A stretch of DNA of 64,000 nt from contig BPJM01000002.1 in the NCBI GenBank assembly GCA_026004615.1, forward strand, positions 421,488 to 485,487, read 5' to 3'. Below are positions 1 through 10,539 of the stretch, in pieces; positions within the stretch are counted from its first letter, which is position 1; every line of letters starts with the position of its first letter. The notes beneath the pieces were generated by a model. That model had not been told where the DNA came from. It was given only the letters and a program-made list of their open reading frames with translations, and did no database searches. The translations under genes and the position numbers were made by a program. The DNA is from Planctomycetota bacterium (GTDB lineage Bacteria; Planctomycetota; J058; J103).

Positions 1-320
1 AGCCGCCCCGAGGCGGGGCCACTCCTTCCGGCCCCCTCTCCCCGCCGGGGAGAGGGCCGGGGTGAGGGGGCGGTGTCGGACCGCAGCCGCCCCGAGGCGG
101 GGCGTCCGCTTCCGGCCCCCTCTCCCCGCCGGGGAGAGGGTCGGGGTGAGGGGGCGATGTCGGACCGCAGCCGCCCCGAGGCGGGTCGTCTCCTTCCGGC
201 CCCCTCTCCCCGCCGGGGAGAGGGTCGGGGTGAGGGGGCGGTGTCGGACCGCAGCCGCCCCGAGGCGGGTCGTCTCCTTCCGGCCCCCTCTCCCCGCCGG
301 GGAGAGGGTCGGGGTGAGGC
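1..320. repeat. 84-bp direct repeat, four units with a palindromic core
   Basis: Four copies start at 1, 85, 169 and 253, giving an exact 84-bp period; the last copy breaks off near 320. Each unit holds a perfect hairpin with arms CCCTCTCCCC and GGGGAGAGGG around GCC, followed by a TCGGGGTGAGGGGGCG-like segment and a shorter palindrome, GCCCCGAGGCGGG. Because 84 is a multiple of 3, proline/arginine-rich open frames run through it on both strands; I do not regard these as genes. The same hairpin arms recur at 36.5-38.2 kb and 53.1 kb, so this is a dispersed intergenic repeat family. Confidence 0.9.
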
Positions 321-503
321 GGTGATGTGCTGGGGCGCAGCCCCGTGGGGCGCTTGCGGTCCCGGACGCCGCTGCCCTCGGCGAGCGCGTCGCGGCGAGA
401 GGAGGGCGTGACAGGCGTGGGGCCGGGCGATCGGGCAGCGCCCGAGCAGCCGCGGGCGCAGCGGCGGCCAGCAGCGGGCGGCCGCACCCGGAGCGGGGGG
501 GCG

Positions 504-2016
504 GTGAGCGCCGTGGCCGGGGCCAGCACCGGCGGGTCGCCTCCGTCCTCCCCGCGCGCCGGGGGGCGTGCGGGCGCGCGGGAGTGGGCGGCGCTCTTTG
601 CGGTGCTGCTCGGCGGGGCCGCCCTGCGACTGTGGGGCCTCGGCACCGAGAGCTTCTGGCACGACGAGGCCTGGAGCTGGGACCTGGTGCGGCGCAGCCC
701 GGGCGCCATGCTGGCGCGGCTCGCCGGGGCCGACATCCACCCGCCCGGCTACTACCTCGTGCTGTGGCCGTGGATGCGGCTCGCCGGGGATTCGGAGGTC
801 GCGCTGCGCCTGCCCTCGGCGGTCTTCTCGGTCGCGACCCTGCCGCTGCTCTGGCGGTTGGCACGCACGCTCGGCGGCCCCGCCGCCGGACTGCTGGCGG
901 CGCTCGTGCTCGCGCTCGCCCCCTTCCACGTGAAATACGCCCAGCAGGCGCGCTCCTACGCGCTGCTGGCGCTGTTGTGCGCGGCGGCGCTAATGCTGGC
1001 GGTGGAGCTGGTGCACCGGGGGCTCGGCGGGCGCGCGCGCTGGGCCGGGCTGGCGGTGCTGATGGCGGCCATCGTCTATACCGAGTACGCCGGCGTGCTG
1101 TTCAACCTGGGGCTGTGCGCGTACGTGCTCGCCGCCGCCCCGCGCGGGCGGCGGGTTGCGGCTGCGCGTGGCCTTGCGGTCTCGGGCCTGGTGGCACTGG
1201 TCCTGTTCGTGCCGTGGCTCGGCACCGCCCTGGAGCACGTGCGCCAATCCGAGCAGTACGTCTACTGGATGCGGCGCACCACCCCCTATGTGCTCGCGGC
1301 GGAGCTGGGCAAGCTGATCGCCTACCCGCTCGGCTCGCCGCTCGGGGTGGGGCTGCTCGCAGCGCTGCCGCTGCCCCGCGCTCGCGTTCGCGGCGCCGCG
1401 GCTCGCCCGGCGGCGCGGGCTCTGGGCGCTGTGGCTCGTGGTGCTGGTGCCGGTGGTGCTCGCCGCCGCGCTCGGCGCGCACAGGGGGCTGTTCGCCGCG
1501 CGCACGCTCATCTACGCGCTGCTGCCGCTGGCGGCGCTGGCCGGGGTGGGCGCGGCGCACGCGGCCGGGCTCGGACGGGCCGGCCCGCCGCTCGTGCTGG
1601 CGGCCCTGCTCGCCTCGGCGGCGCCGGGCCTGGTGTTCGTGCTCGGCCAAGAGGAACACGAGGACTGGCGGGGGGCGGCGGCGCTGATCCGCGCCCGCGC
1701 CGGCCCGTCGGACCTGGTGCTGGCGCACGAGGGGTTTTGCGACGTGAACCTCGTGTACCACTTCCGCCACTGGCCGCAGGCGCCCCCGGTGCTGGCGGTC
1801 GAGCAGCCGGGGGTGGAGGGCAGCGCGCTGCCGGTCGAACAGGCGGTGGCGCGAGCGCTCGGCTCTCCGCAGGTCTGGGTGATCGGCGCTGGCTATCCCG
1901 GCCGGCGGCGGGATGCGTTGCCGCAGGCGCTCGCTGCGCGTGGCTACGCGGCTGCGGTGCACGAGCTGCGCTTCGTGCGGGTCGTGCAGCTCCGGCGCCG
2001 GGGAACGACCGGGTAG
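504..2016 (+). CDS. GT-C (family 39-like) membrane glycosyltransferase, one frame break
   Basis: Probable integral membrane glycosyltransferase using a polyprenyl-phosphate sugar to modify a lipid or protein outside the cytoplasmic membrane. After a disordered N-terminus the first membrane helix lies at about residues 27-45. It is followed by FWHDEAW, a GT-C loop motif with acidic residues, and DIHPPGYY, the signature seen in ArnT/PMT-type enzymes. Several further hydrophobic helices follow. The frame shifts by +1 at about 1365-1385; the continuation (LWALWLVVLVPVV onward) reads to the TAG at 2014. I chose the GTG at 504, just after a G-rich stretch; a GTG at 408 is an alternative. Acceptor and sugar cannot be told. 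Confidence 0.7.
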
Positions 2017-2137
2017 GGGCGGCGCGCGCGGCGGGGCCGGGGCCGCGTATCGCTTGCCGGTGCTCCCCCGATGGCGGGCGGTGTGGGCCCCCGGCGTATC
2101 ATCGAGCGGCGGGCGGTTTCGGGCGGGGGAGATCGCG

Positions 2138-3301
2138 ATGGGCTCGATCCGCGAGCGGCTGGAGGCCGAAGAGCGGGGGCGGCTGGCCCCGTATGCGATG
2201 GCGTCGGCGGACTCCCGCGGCCGGGCCGCGCCCGAGCCCGAGCACCCCTACCGGACGCGCTTTCAGCGCGACCGCGACCGCATCGTGCACGCCACCGCCT
2301 TCCGGCGGCTGGAGCACAAGACCCAGGTGTTGCTGAATGCGCATGGCGACCACTACCGCACGCGCCTGACCCACACCCTGGAGGCGGCGCAGATCGCGCG
2401 CACGCTGGGGCGCGGGCTCGGGCTCAACGAGGATCTGATCGAGGCGGTGGCGCTGGCGCACGATCTGGGGCACGCGCCCTTCGGCCACGCCGGCGGCGAG
2501 GCGCTCGACGGCTGCCTGCGCGAGCACGGCGGCTTCGAGCACAACCGGCAGTCGCTGCGGGTGGTGGAGCTGTTGGAGCGGCGGCACCCGGAGGTGCGCG
2601 GCCTGAACCTGACCTACGAGGTGCAGGAATCGGTCATCAAGCACGGGCTGGAGGAGGACCGCCGCCCGCCGGAGCTGGAGCGCTACCGGCCCGAGGAGGG
2701 ACCGCTGCTGGAGGCGCAGGTGGTCGATGTGGCCGACGGGCTGGCGTATCTGGCGCACGACTGCGACGACGCGGTGCGCTTCGGCCTGCTGACGCCGGAG
2801 GAGCTGTGTGCGAGCGCGCTGTGGCGGCGGGCGCAGCAGGCGGCGGCACAACGCCACGGTACCCTCGGCGAGCGGGACCTCGCGGTCAAGGCGGCGGTGC
2901 GGCGGCTGCTCGATCTGGCGGTGACCGACGTGCTCGAGACCACGCGCGCGCGGCTGGCCGAGCGCGGGATCGACTCGGTGGCGGCGGTACGGGCCAGCCG
3001 CGGGTATCTGGTCGGCCCCTCCGCTGCGCTCGCGGCAGAACTCGCCGAGCTGAAGGCGTTCCTGTTCGAGCGCTACTACCGGCACTGGCGCGTGATGCGC
3101 ATGGTGCGCAAGGCGCAGCAGGTGGTGGTGCGGCTGTTCGAGGCCTTCGTCGCCGAGCCACGCACCCTGCCCCAGCGCTGGCAGGCCTGGTGCGAGCAGG
3201 CCGGCCGCGAGCGCGCGGTGGCGGACTACATCGCCGGCATGACCGACCGCTACGCGCAGCGCGAGTACCGCCGGCTGTTCGAACCGTTCGCGCTGCCGTG
3301 A
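2138..3301 (+). CDS. dgt: dGTPase-like HD-domain triphosphohydrolase
   Basis: Deoxyguanosinetriphosphate triphosphohydrolase-like protein, 387 residues, which would release triphosphate from dNTPs and so help control nucleotide pools. The HD metal site is intact: His79 (RLTHTLE), His108-Asp109 (AHDLGH) and an Asp near residue 200 (VADGLAYLAHD). The N-terminal LAPYAMASADSRGR and the segment HPYRTRFQRDRDRI are characteristic of the family's shorter, non-enteric type. The ATG at 2138 follows a GGGGGAGA ribosome-binding stretch; the open frame extends further upstream but without family similarity. It lies between a membrane glycosyltransferase and cysS with no obvious functional link. Confidence 0.9.
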   Translation: MGSIRERLEAEERGRLAPYAMASADSRGRAAPEPEHPYRTRFQRDRDRIVHATAFRRLEHKTQVLLNAHGDHYRTRLTHTLEAAQIARTLGRGLGLNEDLIEAVALAHDLGHAPFGHAGGEALDGCLREHGGFEHNRQSLRVVELLERRHPEVRGLNLTYEVQESVIKHGLEEDRRPPELERYRPEEGPLLEAQVVDVADGLAYLAHDCDDAVRFGLLTPEELCASALWRRAQQAAAQRHGTLGERDLAVKAAVRRLLDLAVTDVLETTRARLAERGIDSVAAVRASRGYLVGPSAALAAELAELKAFLFERYYRHWRVMRMVRKAQQVVVRLFEAFVAEPRTLPQRWQAWCEQAGRERAVADYIAGMTDRYAQREYRRLFEPFALP

Positions 3302-3352
3302 GCGGCCGCCCGGGCCGCGCAACGCGCTGCGCCGTGCGGGCTCCCGGCGGGG

Positions 3353-3381
3353 CTGCGGCGGGCGGGCCGGTGCGCTAAAAT
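3353..3381 (+). promoter_or_regulatory. candidate promoter for cysS
   Basis: A good -10 element TAAAAT (3376-3381) sits 17 bp after a weak -35 (CTGCGG, 3353-3358), 44 bp before the chosen cysS start. The -35 match is poor, so this is tentative. Confidence 0.35.
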
Positions 3382-3424
3382 GGCGCGTTTCCGGCATGGA
3401 GTGGGCACAGGAGCGGCGGCGCGC

Positions 3425-5032
3425 ATGGCCGGCGAATGGTTGCGGGAGCGGTTGCGGCTGTACGACACGCTGACGAAGCGCAGCGAGCGGTTCGAGCCGC
3501 TGGAACCCGGGCACGTCCGCATGTACCACTGCGGGCCGACCGTGTACGCCTACGCGCACATCGGCAACATGAGCGCGTTCGTGTTCGCCGACCTGGTCCG
3601 CCGCGTCATGGAGCATGCCGGCTACCGCGTCACGCAGGTCATGAACATCACCGACGTCGGCCACCTCACGCACGACGAGCTGGCCGATGCGGCGGGCGAG
3701 GACAAGCTGGAGGCGGCGGCGCGCCGCAGCGGGCGCACGCCGTGGGACCTGGCGCGGCACTACACGGCGGCGTTCCTGCAGGACCTGGAGGCGCTCGGGG
3801 TCAGGGCGGCACACGCCTACCCGCGCGCGACCGAGTTCGTCCCCGAGATGATCGCGCTCATCGAGCGGCTGCTCGCGCGCGGTTATGCGTACGTGACCGC
3901 GGCTGGCAACGTGTATTACGACGTGCGGCGGTTCGCCGGCTATGGGAGGCTGTCGGGCAACACGCTGGAACGGCTGGAGGCCGGCGCGCGCGTGCAGGTG
4001 CGCGAGGACAAGCGCCATCCGCACGACTTCGCGCTGTGGAAGGTCGACCCGGCGCACATCATGCAGTGGGAGCCGGCCGCGGAACTGGCGCGGCTGCGCG
4101 CCGCGGCGCGCGGCTGGGGCGGCACGCCGGAGGCGGAGGGCGGCCGCGGGCCGTGGAACTCGCCCTGGGGTCGCGGCTTTCCGGGCTGGCACATCGAGTG
4201 CTCCGCCATGGCGATGCGGTTCTTGGGGGAGAGCTTCGATATCCACACCGGCGGCGAGGACAACATCTTCCCGCACCACGAGTGCGAGATCGCGCAGTCG
4301 GAGGGCGCGACGGGCAAGCCCTTCGTGCGCCGCTGGCTGCACACCCGCTTTCTGCTCGTCGACGGCAAGAAGATGTCCAAGCGGCTGGGCAACTTCTACA
4401 CGCTTCGGGACCTGGTGGCGCGTGGCTGGACGGGCCGCGAGGTGCGCTACGCGCTGTTGTCGACCCACTACCGCTCGCAGCCCAACTTCACCTTCGAGCT
4501 GCTCGCAGCCTCGCGCAAGGCACTGGGGCGCCTGGAGGCGTTTCGCGATCGCATGCGCGAGCTGGCGGCGGCAAGCCCGCCGGGCGAACCGGACGCCCGG
4601 CTCGAGCCGGAGCCCGAACTGGTGGCGCGCGCGCGCGAGCGGTTCGAGTCGGCGCTCGCCGACGACCTGAACGTGTCGGCAGCGCTGGCGGTGCTGTTCG
4701 AGCTGGTGCGCGAGGGCAACCGCGCGGCGCCCCCACCGGCGGCCGCCCGCGCGATCCTGCAGCTGCTTGCCGAGGCGGATGCGGTGTTGGGGCTGGGGCT
4801 CCAGACGCCGGCGCCGGCCGCTCCGGCCGAGCCCGCCGTCGCGCCGGGGCTGGAGGCGGAGGCGATGCGGGCGCTGCTCGCCGCGCGCGAGCGCGCGCGG
4901 GCCGCGCGCGACTTCGCGCGTGCGGACGCGGTCCGCGAGCTGCTGCGCGAGGTGGGCTATGGGATCGAGGACCTGCCCTCCGGCCCTCGCCTGCGGCGGC
5001 TGGCTGCGGGGCCGGAGGGCGCGGGCGGCTGA
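3425..5032 (+). CDS. cysS: cysteinyl-tRNA synthetase
   Basis: Class I synthetase that charges tRNA-Cys, 535 residues. Visible signatures are the zinc cysteine in MYHCGPTVYAYAHIGN (Cys36, HIGH-type HIGN at 45-48), WHIECSAM, the zinc histidines in GGEDNIFPHHECE and KMSKRLGN at 316-321. Between DFALWK (ends at 206) and WHIECS (from 255) there are about 25 residues more than usual, beginning DPAHIMQW; I associate the HIMQW wording with a non-proteobacterial clade. The ATG at 3425 follows AGGAGCGG; an upstream in-frame ATG at 3380 lacks support. The C-terminus has the usual helical anticodon domain. Confidence 0.95.
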   Translation: MAGEWLRERLRLYDTLTKRSERFEPLEPGHVRMYHCGPTVYAYAHIGNMSAFVFADLVRRVMEHAGYRVTQVMNITDVGHLTHDELADAAGEDKLEAAARRSGRTPWDLARHYTAAFLQDLEALGVRAAHAYPRATEFVPEMIALIERLLARGYAYVTAAGNVYYDVRRFAGYGRLSGNTLERLEAGARVQVREDKRHPHDFALWKVDPAHIMQWEPAAELARLRAAARGWGGTPEAEGGRGPWNSPWGRGFPGWHIECSAMAMRFLGESFDIHTGGEDNIFPHHECEIAQSEGATGKPFVRRWLHTRFLLVDGKKMSKRLGNFYTLRDLVARGWTGREVRYALLSTHYRSQPNFTFELLAASRKALGRLEAFRDRMRELAAASPPGEPDARLEPEPELVARARERFESALADDLNVSAALAVLFELVREGNRAAPPPAAARAILQLLAEADAVLGLGLQTPAPAAPAEPAVAPGLEAEAMRALLAARERARAARDFARADAVRELLREVGYGIEDLPSGPRLRRLAAGPEGAGG

Positions 5033-5403
5033 GCCGGCGTGCGCCCAGCAGCGGGCTCGCGCGCCTGGTGCTCGCCCGAGCCCTCTTCCGCGCGGGGACG
5101 CCCAGGCAGGCAGCGGCCTCGCGGGCGGCGGCGTGTGCCCGGTTGCGCGCCCCGCTCGGCTCTGCCGAGCGGCGTCTCGGCTCGGGGCGGCTGCCGCGGC
5201 AGGGGCCCGGGCGCGGCAGCCGGACGCGCCAGGGCCGGCCCGGGCTGTTGCGCTTGACAGGGCTTGAAGGGGCGCTATAATCTCCGCCTTCTGCGGCGTG
5301 TGGCACGGTCGGGCCGGGAGCGTGCCGGATCGCCTGCGCGGCTGCGGGCGATTCCGGCACTTCGTGTCGGTGGTGGGGGGCGCACGCCGGCACCGGCCGG
5401 TGT
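5033..5403. other. non-coding stretch upstream of the tRNA cluster
   Basis: This 371-bp interval separates cysS from the first tRNA. The only feature I can support is the near-perfect promoter at 5254-5281. The roughly 120 nt between its expected start point and tRNA-Thr would be a 5' leader removed by processing. No open frame here resembles a protein. Confidence 0.6.
5254..5281 (+). promoter_or_regulatory. consensus sigma-70 promoter for the tRNA-tuf operon
   Basis: TTGACA (5254-5259) and TATAAT (5276-5281) are both perfect consensus, separated by 16 bp. This is the strongest promoter in the window, as expected for a stable-RNA and EF-Tu operon. The transcript should run through four tRNAs into tuf, and probably on into rpmG, secE and nusG. 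Confidence 0.85.
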
Positions 5404-5476
<73 letters not shown>

Positions 5477-5598
5477 CCGTACCCGGCGGCGCCGGGGTGG
5501 CGGCGCGGCGGAGGGAGGGCGACAGGACATGAGTGCGTGCCGTGCGCGTCCGGGGGCGGTGCGGTCCGCCCGGGGCGTCGCGGCGCCAGTGCTGGCAG

Positions 5599-5684
5599 GG
5601 GGAGTTTCCGGAGCGGCCAAACGGGCCAGACTGTAAATCTGGTGGCGCAAGCCTACAGAGGTTCGAATCCTCTACTCCCCACCA
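5599..5684 (+). tRNA. tRNA-Tyr (anticodon GTA)
   Basis: The acceptor arms GGGGAGT and ACTCCCC pair. The GACTGTAAATC anticodon arm carries GTA. There is a long variable arm (GGTGGCGCAAGCCTA), as expected for a class II tRNA-Tyr, and CCA is encoded at 5682-5684. Confidence 0.95.
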
Positions 5685-5784
5685 CCCGCCGGAAGGAGCG
5701 CCGCCGGGGGTGCGGGCCGCCGGGACGGGCTGGTCCCGCGGCGGGCGCCGCCGGCGGCGGCAGCGCATCCAGGAGGCCTGGCGG

Positions 5785-5858
5785 GCGGGCGTAGCTCAAT
5801 GGTAGAGCCCCGGCCTTCCAAGCCGGTCATGTGGGTTCGATTCCCATCGCCCGCTCCA
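5785..5858 (+). tRNA. tRNA-Gly (anticodon TCC)
   Basis: The acceptor arms GCGGGCG and CGCCCGC pair. The CCGGC-CTTCCAA-GCCGG arm gives anticodon TCC. CCA is encoded at 5856-5858. It lies between tRNA-Tyr and the second tRNA-Thr. Confidence 0.95.
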
Positions 5859-5895
5859 GCTCGCAAGGCGGACGGGTAGCACGGACGGAGATGGC

Positions 5896-5968
<73 letters not shown>

Positions 5969-6080
5969 ACTCGGCGTCCGACCGCGGCGGCCAGGGCGCG
6001 GGGGTCGGTCGACGCCGGGAATACGGCTACGATCGTTTGCGACCTCCAGGGGCACAGTCGGTCAGACGAGGTAGGGTCGC

Positions 6081-7268
<1,188 letters not shown>

Positions 7269-7406
7269 CGCTGGGCCCAGGCCGCCGGCGGGCGCGGGGC
7301 CAGCAACGGTGGGGCCAGGTCCGGGTGGCGGCGGTGCACTGGAGCGGGCATGGTGCAGGAGCGGCGGCCAGGCCGCTCCTGCGCCGTACCGGCGAGGGTT
7401 GGGGAC

Positions 7407-7574
7407 ATGGCGAAGAAGAAGGGCCAGCGCGACTACGTGGTGATGCAATGCTCGGTCTGCGGTCATCGCAACTACCGCACGCCCAAGCAGTTGCGAGGCA
7501 CCGCCAAGCTCGAGTTGCGCAAGTACTGCAAGTGGTGCCGCATGCACCAGGTGCACAAGGAGCGCAAGAAGTAG
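7407..7574 (+). CDS. rpmG: ribosomal protein L33, zinc-ribbon type
   Basis: Fifty-five-residue large-subunit protein of the zinc-binding L33 form: [11 protein letters not shown] in the first half and YCKWC in the second give two CxxC pairs. The ATG at 7407 opens [11 protein letters not shown]; the frame extends upstream without similarity. Its place between tuf and secE is the common arrangement outside gammaproteobacteria, but the tRNA-Trp that often lies between rpmG and secE is absent (only 49 bp separate them). Confidence 0.9.
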   Translation: MAKKKGQRDYVVMQCSVCGHRNYRTPKQLRGTAKLELRKYCKWCRMHQVHKERKK

Positions 7575-7623
7575 TCCGCGGGCGGGCCGGGAGTCTGCGA
7601 GGGGCCGAGCTGAGGGCCAGGGG

Positions 7624-8043
7624 ATGCTGGAACTCTACCAACCCGACAAGGCGCGCTATTCGCGCTGGCTGCTCGGGGTCACCGCGGGGGCGATCGTGCT
7701 CTACGGGGCGTACAAGCTCTACTACAGCTTCGGCGAGGCGATGCGCGCGCCGATCGGCGGCTGGGAGCCACTCGGGGAGGAGTTTCCCATCTCCTGGGCA
7801 CTGGTGGTGAGCGTGGTGGCCGGGCTCGCGGGGGCGATCGGCACCTGGTGGGCGGTGAACTACCCGCCCCTGGTGGAGTTCCTGCACGACACCGAGATCG
7901 AGCTGGCCAAGGTGTCGTGGTCGTCCAGGAACGAGGTGCTGGGCTCCTCGGCGGTGGTGCTGGTGGTCACGGTGATCCTCGGGGTATGGGTGTTTTTGGT
8001 CGACCAGGCGTTCATCCGCGTGTTCGACCTGCTGGGGTACTAG
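7624..8043 (+). CDS. secE: preprotein translocase subunit SecE
   Basis: Small membrane subunit that clamps SecY in the SecYEG channel. At 139 residues it has three hydrophobic helices (about 15-34, 56-76 and 108-127). The conserved amphipathic SecE segment is [17 protein letters not shown], just before the last helix. The two extra N-terminal helices resemble the long enteric form. The ATG at 7624 follows CCAGGGG. nusG begins 18 bp after the stop, the nearly universal secE-nusG pairing. Confidence 0.93.
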   Translation: MLELYQPDKARYSRWLLGVTAGAIVLYGAYKLYYSFGEAMRAPIGGWEPLGEEFPISWALVVSVVAGLAGAIGTWWAVNYPPLVEFLHDTEIELAKVSWSSRNEVLGSSAVVLVVTVILGVWVFLVDQAFIRVFDLLGY

Positions 8044-8061
8044 GCGGGCCAGGTGACGGCG

Positions 8062-8613
8062 ATGGCGAAGCAGTGGTTCGTGCTGCGGGTGCAGCCCGGT
8101 CGCGAGGATACGGTCAAGGAAGCGCTGTGGAAGCGCATCCAGACCCAGAACCTGGAGAGCAAGTTCTCCTCCCTGATGGTGCCGACCGAGCGGGTGACCG
8201 AGATCAAGGGCGGCCGGCGCCGCACCTACAACCGGCGCACCTTCCCCGGTTACGTGATGGCGGAGATCGAGGTCGACGAGCAGGGCAACATCCCGGATGA
8301 GGTCTGGTTTTTGATCCGCGAGACCCCGGGGGTGGGCGACTTTCTGGGTGCCTACAACAAGCCGACCCCGATGTCGCCCGAGGACGTGGATCGGATGCTG
8401 TTCCGCGAGGCCGAGTCCATCACCCAGGAGGCGCAGGTCAAGATCGACTTCGAGCCCGGCGACCAGGTCAAGATCAAGGAAGGCCCCTTCGAGAACTTCG
8501 ACGGCACGGTGGAGGAGGTCTTCCCCCAGAAGGGCATCGTCAAGGTGGTGGTCAACATCTTCGGCCGCCAGACGCCGGTGGAGCTGGAGTACTGGCAGGT
8601 CGAGGCGATCTAG
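8062..8613 (+). CDS. nusG: transcription elongation/antitermination factor NusG
   Basis: 183-residue factor that binds the RNA polymerase clamp and couples it to the ribosome through S10. The N-terminal NGN domain opens [14 protein letters not shown] and contains FPGYVMAEI and the loop [15 protein letters not shown]. The C-terminal KOW domain begins [20 protein letters not shown] chose the ATG at 8062; a GTG at 8053 is also open. It lies in the secE-nusG-rplK series. Confidence 0.95.
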   Translation: MAKQWFVLRVQPGREDTVKEALWKRIQTQNLESKFSSLMVPTERVTEIKGGRRRTYNRRTFPGYVMAEIEVDEQGNIPDEVWFLIRETPGVGDFLGAYNKPTPMSPEDVDRMLFREAESITQEAQVKIDFEPGDQVKIKEGPFENFDGTVEEVFPQKGIVKVVVNIFGRQTPVELEYWQVEAI

Positions 8614-8684
8614 CACCGGTGCCCCGGCGGTTGCGCGGGACCGGGCTCGCGCGTGCGGCCTAGCCATGACGGAGTCGGACAGCG

Positions 8685-9113
8685 ATGGCGAAGCAGATCA
8701 AGGCGAAGATCAAGCTGCAGTGCCCGGGCGGTCAGGCCACCCCGGCGCCGCCGGTCGGGCCCGCACTCGGCCAGCACGGCGTGAACATCGGGCAGTTCGT
8801 CTCGCAGTTCAACGAGCGGACGCGCGATGCTGCCGGCATGACGATTCCGGTGGAGATCACGGTCTACACCGACCGGACCTTCACCTTCATCACGAAGAGC
8901 CCGCCGGCGGCGGTGCTGCTGAAGAAGGCGGCGGGCATCGCCAAGGGCAGCGGGGAGGCGGGCCGCGGCCCGGCGGTGGGCCGGGTCACCCGGGCGCAGC
9001 TGCGCGAGATCGCCGAGAAGAAAAAGGAAGACCTGAACGCGTTCAGCCTCGAGGCGGCCGAGCGCATGATCGCCGGCACTGCCCGGAGCATGGGGCTGGA
9101 GGTCGTGGACTGA
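8685..9113 (+). CDS. rplK: ribosomal protein L11
   Basis: 142-residue protein of the GTPase-associated centre, binding 23S rRNA near the factor site. The N-terminal domain has the proline-rich [16 protein letters not shown] that forms the thiostrepton-contact loop. The C-terminal RNA-binding domain runs through [14 protein letters not shown] to RSMGLEVVD. The opening [14 protein letters not shown], where enteric L11 has KLQVKAGEANPSPP, suits a planctomycete-like lineage. rplA follows after 73 bp. Confidence 0.95.
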   Translation: MAKQIKAKIKLQCPGGQATPAPPVGPALGQHGVNIGQFVSQFNERTRDAAGMTIPVEITVYTDRTFTFITKSPPAAVLLKKAAGIAKGSGEAGRGPAVGRVTRAQLREIAEKKKEDLNAFSLEAAERMIAGTARSMGLEVVD

Positions 9114-9186
9114 GCAGGACCGGGGGAGAGGGCCGCGCGGCGGAGTGCCGCCCTCGCCGGGACCCCGTGCGTGAGGTGGAAAGAAG

Positions 9187-9876
9187 ATGGCGAAGAAGCG
9201 CAGCAAGCGCTACCGCGCCTCGCTGAAGTCGCTGCCCCCGCGGGGCACGCGGCTCGGGGTGGCCGAGGCGGTGGCGGCGCTGAAGAAGGTCAAGCCGGCC
9301 CGCTTCGACGAGACGGTCGAGGTGGCGATCAAGCTCGGGATCGACCCCCGCAAGGCCGACCAGATCGTGCGCGGCAGCTTCGCGCTGCCGCACGGGCTCG
9401 GGGTGGAGAAGCGGGTGATCGCGTTCGCGGACGCCGAGCACGCCGAGGCGGCGCGCGCTGCCGGGGCGATCGCGGTCGGCACCGAGGATCTGGCCAAGCG
9501 CATCCAGGACGGCTGGCTGGACTTCGATGTCGCGATCGCGCACCCGGCGACCATGCGGTTCGTCGGCCGGCTGGGCCGCATCCTCGGGCCGCAGGGCAAG
9601 ATGCCCTCGCCCAAGAGCGGCACCGTGACCGAGGACGTCGCGACCGCGGTGCGCGAGTTCCGGGGGGGCAAGATCGAGTATCGCAACGACGCCGGGGGCA
9701 ACATCCATGCGCCGGTCGGCAAGCTGTCGTTCGATCCGGCCAAGCTCGTCGAGAACATCGAGGCGTTCATCGAGCACATCCGCAGCGCCAAGCCGGCCAG
9801 CGCCAAGGGCACTTACCTGCAGCGGGCGAGCATCTCGGCGAGCATGAGCCCGGGCGTCGACCTGGCGGTGAGCTAG
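9187..9876 (+). CDS. rplA: ribosomal protein L1
   Basis: 229-residue protein of the L1 stalk that guides deacylated tRNA out of the E site; in many bacteria it also represses its own rplK-rplA mRNA. Diagnostic segments are KKVKPARFDETVE near the N-terminus and GPQGKMPSPKSGTV in domain II. The ATG at 9187 follows a purine-rich GGAAAGAAG. rplJ follows 12 bp after the stop, so the two are probably co-transcribed. Confidence 0.95.
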   Translation: MAKKRSKRYRASLKSLPPRGTRLGVAEAVAALKKVKPARFDETVEVAIKLGIDPRKADQIVRGSFALPHGLGVEKRVIAFADAEHAEAARAAGAIAVGTEDLAKRIQDGWLDFDVAIAHPATMRFVGRLGRILGPQGKMPSPKSGTVTEDVATAVREFRGGKIEYRNDAGGNIHAPVGKLSFDPAKLVENIEAFIEHIRSAKPASAKGTYLQRASISASMSPGVDLAVS

Positions 9877-9888
9877 GAGGGGACCGCC

Positions 9889-10440
9889 ATGCCGAAGAAA
9901 CTGAACGAGCTCATGCGCGAGGAGCTGGCGCGGACCTTCGCCCAGGTGCAGGACGCGGTGCTGCTCGACCTGACGGGTGTGGACTCCGAGCAGACCTACG
10001 CGCTGCGCAAGCTGGTGCGCGAACGGGGGGTCCAGCTCCGGGTGGTGAAGAACACGCTCGCGGTGCGGGCGCTCAAGGCCTGTGGCTTCGAGGTCGATCC
10101 GTCGCTGTTCCAGGGCTCGGTCGCCATCGCCTTCGACACCGACCCGGCCCAGGTCGCCCGGACCTTCGCCGACTTCCGCCGCCAGGTGCCGGACACCTCG
10201 CTGCGGATCAAGGGCGGGTTTCTGGAGCGCCGGCCGATCTCGCGGGAGAAGGTCGAGGAGCTGGCTGCGCTGCCGGGCCGCGAGCAGCTGCTCGGCATGG
10301 TGGTGGGTTCGATCGCGGCGCCGCTGACGGCGTTCATCAACGTGCATGCAGGGCTGTTGCGCAAGCTGCTCTACGCGCTGAATGCGATCAAGGAGCAGCG
10401 CGAGGGCGGCGGTGGCGAGCCGCCGGCCGCGGCCGCATGA
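9889..10440 (+). CDS. rplJ: ribosomal protein L10
   Basis: 183-residue base of the L7/L12 stalk. It has the usual N-terminal rRNA-binding half (LKVVKNTL-like LRVVKNTLAVRA, the RKL segment LRKLVRERG) and a C-terminal helix that carries L12 dimers, ending in an Ala/Gly/Pro-rich tail. A strong AGGAGGGG precedes the ATG at 9889. A 99-bp gap separates it from rplL. Confidence 0.94.
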   Translation: MPKKLNELMREELARTFAQVQDAVLLDLTGVDSEQTYALRKLVRERGVQLRVVKNTLAVRALKACGFEVDPSLFQGSVAIAFDTDPAQVARTFADFRRQVPDTSLRIKGGFLERRPISREKVEELAALPGREQLLGMVVGSIAAPLTAFINVHAGLLRKLLYALNAIKEQREGGGGEPPAAAA

Positions 10441-10539
10441 GCGCGCGCTCGGCCGGTGCCCGGGTGCCGGCCAGCTGGCAGACGGACAGGGATGGGTTGC
10501 TGGGGACAGCATTGGCTGCTTGCGTAGGAGAAGGTCGTC

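Noticed and set aside
2099..4468. Minus-strand frame of nearly 790 codons opposite dgt and cysS
   Set aside because: Same antisense effect; it spans two well-supported plus-strand genes.
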